Below, one piece after another: positions 5,601 to 5,761 of a stretch of DNA of 5,761 nt. Source of the DNA: Rudanella sp. (GTDB lineage Bacteria > Bacteroidota > Bacteroidia > Cytophagales > Spirosomataceae). Both the position numbers and the translations under genes were made by a program. The DNA lies in assembly GCA_026785985.1 (NCBI GenBank), contig JAJAYX010000042.1, positions 1 through 5,761 on the forward strand, given 5' to 3'. Position 1 is the stretch's first letter. Each line of letters opens with the position of its first letter. The notes beneath the pieces are model-generated. The model ran no database searches and was not told the origin of the DNA. It saw nothing but the letters and a program-made list of their open reading frames with translations.

Positions 5601-5747
5601 ATGTCAAAAGCCACGCTTGTAATTCTTGTCCGTATGGTGGCGGTCATTCTGCCGGATTCGCTTGCGTGGACGGTCGTGATAGCTTGGTTTTACCAGCTCG
5701 AAACTTTGCAAATATTAGCGTTGGATCTCCCCTATAACCCCATCTAA
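5601..5747 (+). CDS. Doubtful 48-residue hydrophobic ORF
   Basis: An ATG at 5601 opens 48 codons ending in TAA. The peptide starts MSKATLVILVRMVAVILPDS and continues through AWTVVIAWFYQLETLQILAL, so one or two membrane segments are possible. I do not recognise it. No consensus TAnnTTTG promoter lies upstream and no other gene adjoins it. G+C returns to the background level of the window here. It could be a small membrane protein, a gene remnant or chance. Confidence 0.25.
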   Translation: MSKATLVILVRMVAVILPDSLAWTVVIAWFYQLETLQILALDLPYNPI

Positions 5748-5761
5748 CTTCCCAACGGAAC

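Overview
The window looks like chromosomal DNA from a mid-GC member of the Bacteroidota, most likely the order Cytophagales (Spirosoma-like). I infer this from the protein flavour, the lack of clear Shine-Dalgarno sequences, a TTG start and hairpin-type terminators. I could not run a search, so the placement is inference. Most of the window is about half G+C. The exception is an AT-rich island at about 4771-5400.

Layout. The minus strand carries positions 1-4161. From right to left this is a sensor histidine kinase (2635-4161), which overlaps by 29 bases a NarL/FixJ-type response regulator (1989-2663), then a 1-Cys peroxiredoxin (1152-1787), a remnant of a tiny membrane-protein gene (803-923), and a membrane-anchored GH25 lysozyme that runs off the left edge (1-752). 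Hairpins at 1842-1873, 1066-1101 and 764-797 separate these units. Divergent from the kinase, on the plus strand, lies a small exported CxxC protein (4288-4737). It is followed by an AT-rich remnant of a serine beta-lactamase-family gene (4771-5398). The right end holds about 200 bases with no convincing gene and then one doubtful 48-codon hydrophobic ORF.

How the parts work together. The kinase and regulator form a two-component pair. The kinase has a periplasmic helical sensor with a motif resembling the PilJ/NarX/NarQ P-box. The regulator's reading frame is cut by an in-frame TAG just after the phospho-acceptor Asp, immediately followed by TTG. The pathway is therefore broken, split into two polypeptides by re-initiation, or suppressed. 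The beta-lactamase remnant has three lesions (5' truncation, TAG, 3' frameshift) and the tiny membrane ORF has one frameshift, so the window shows marked gene decay. Two intergenic inverted repeats share a degenerate seven-base unit and look like members of an extragenic palindrome family.

I see no CRISPR array, tRNA, rRNA or intact transposon. The strongest leads are the interrupted regulator, the heptad-repeat palindromes, the frameshifted small membrane protein and the foreign-looking beta-lactamase remnant.
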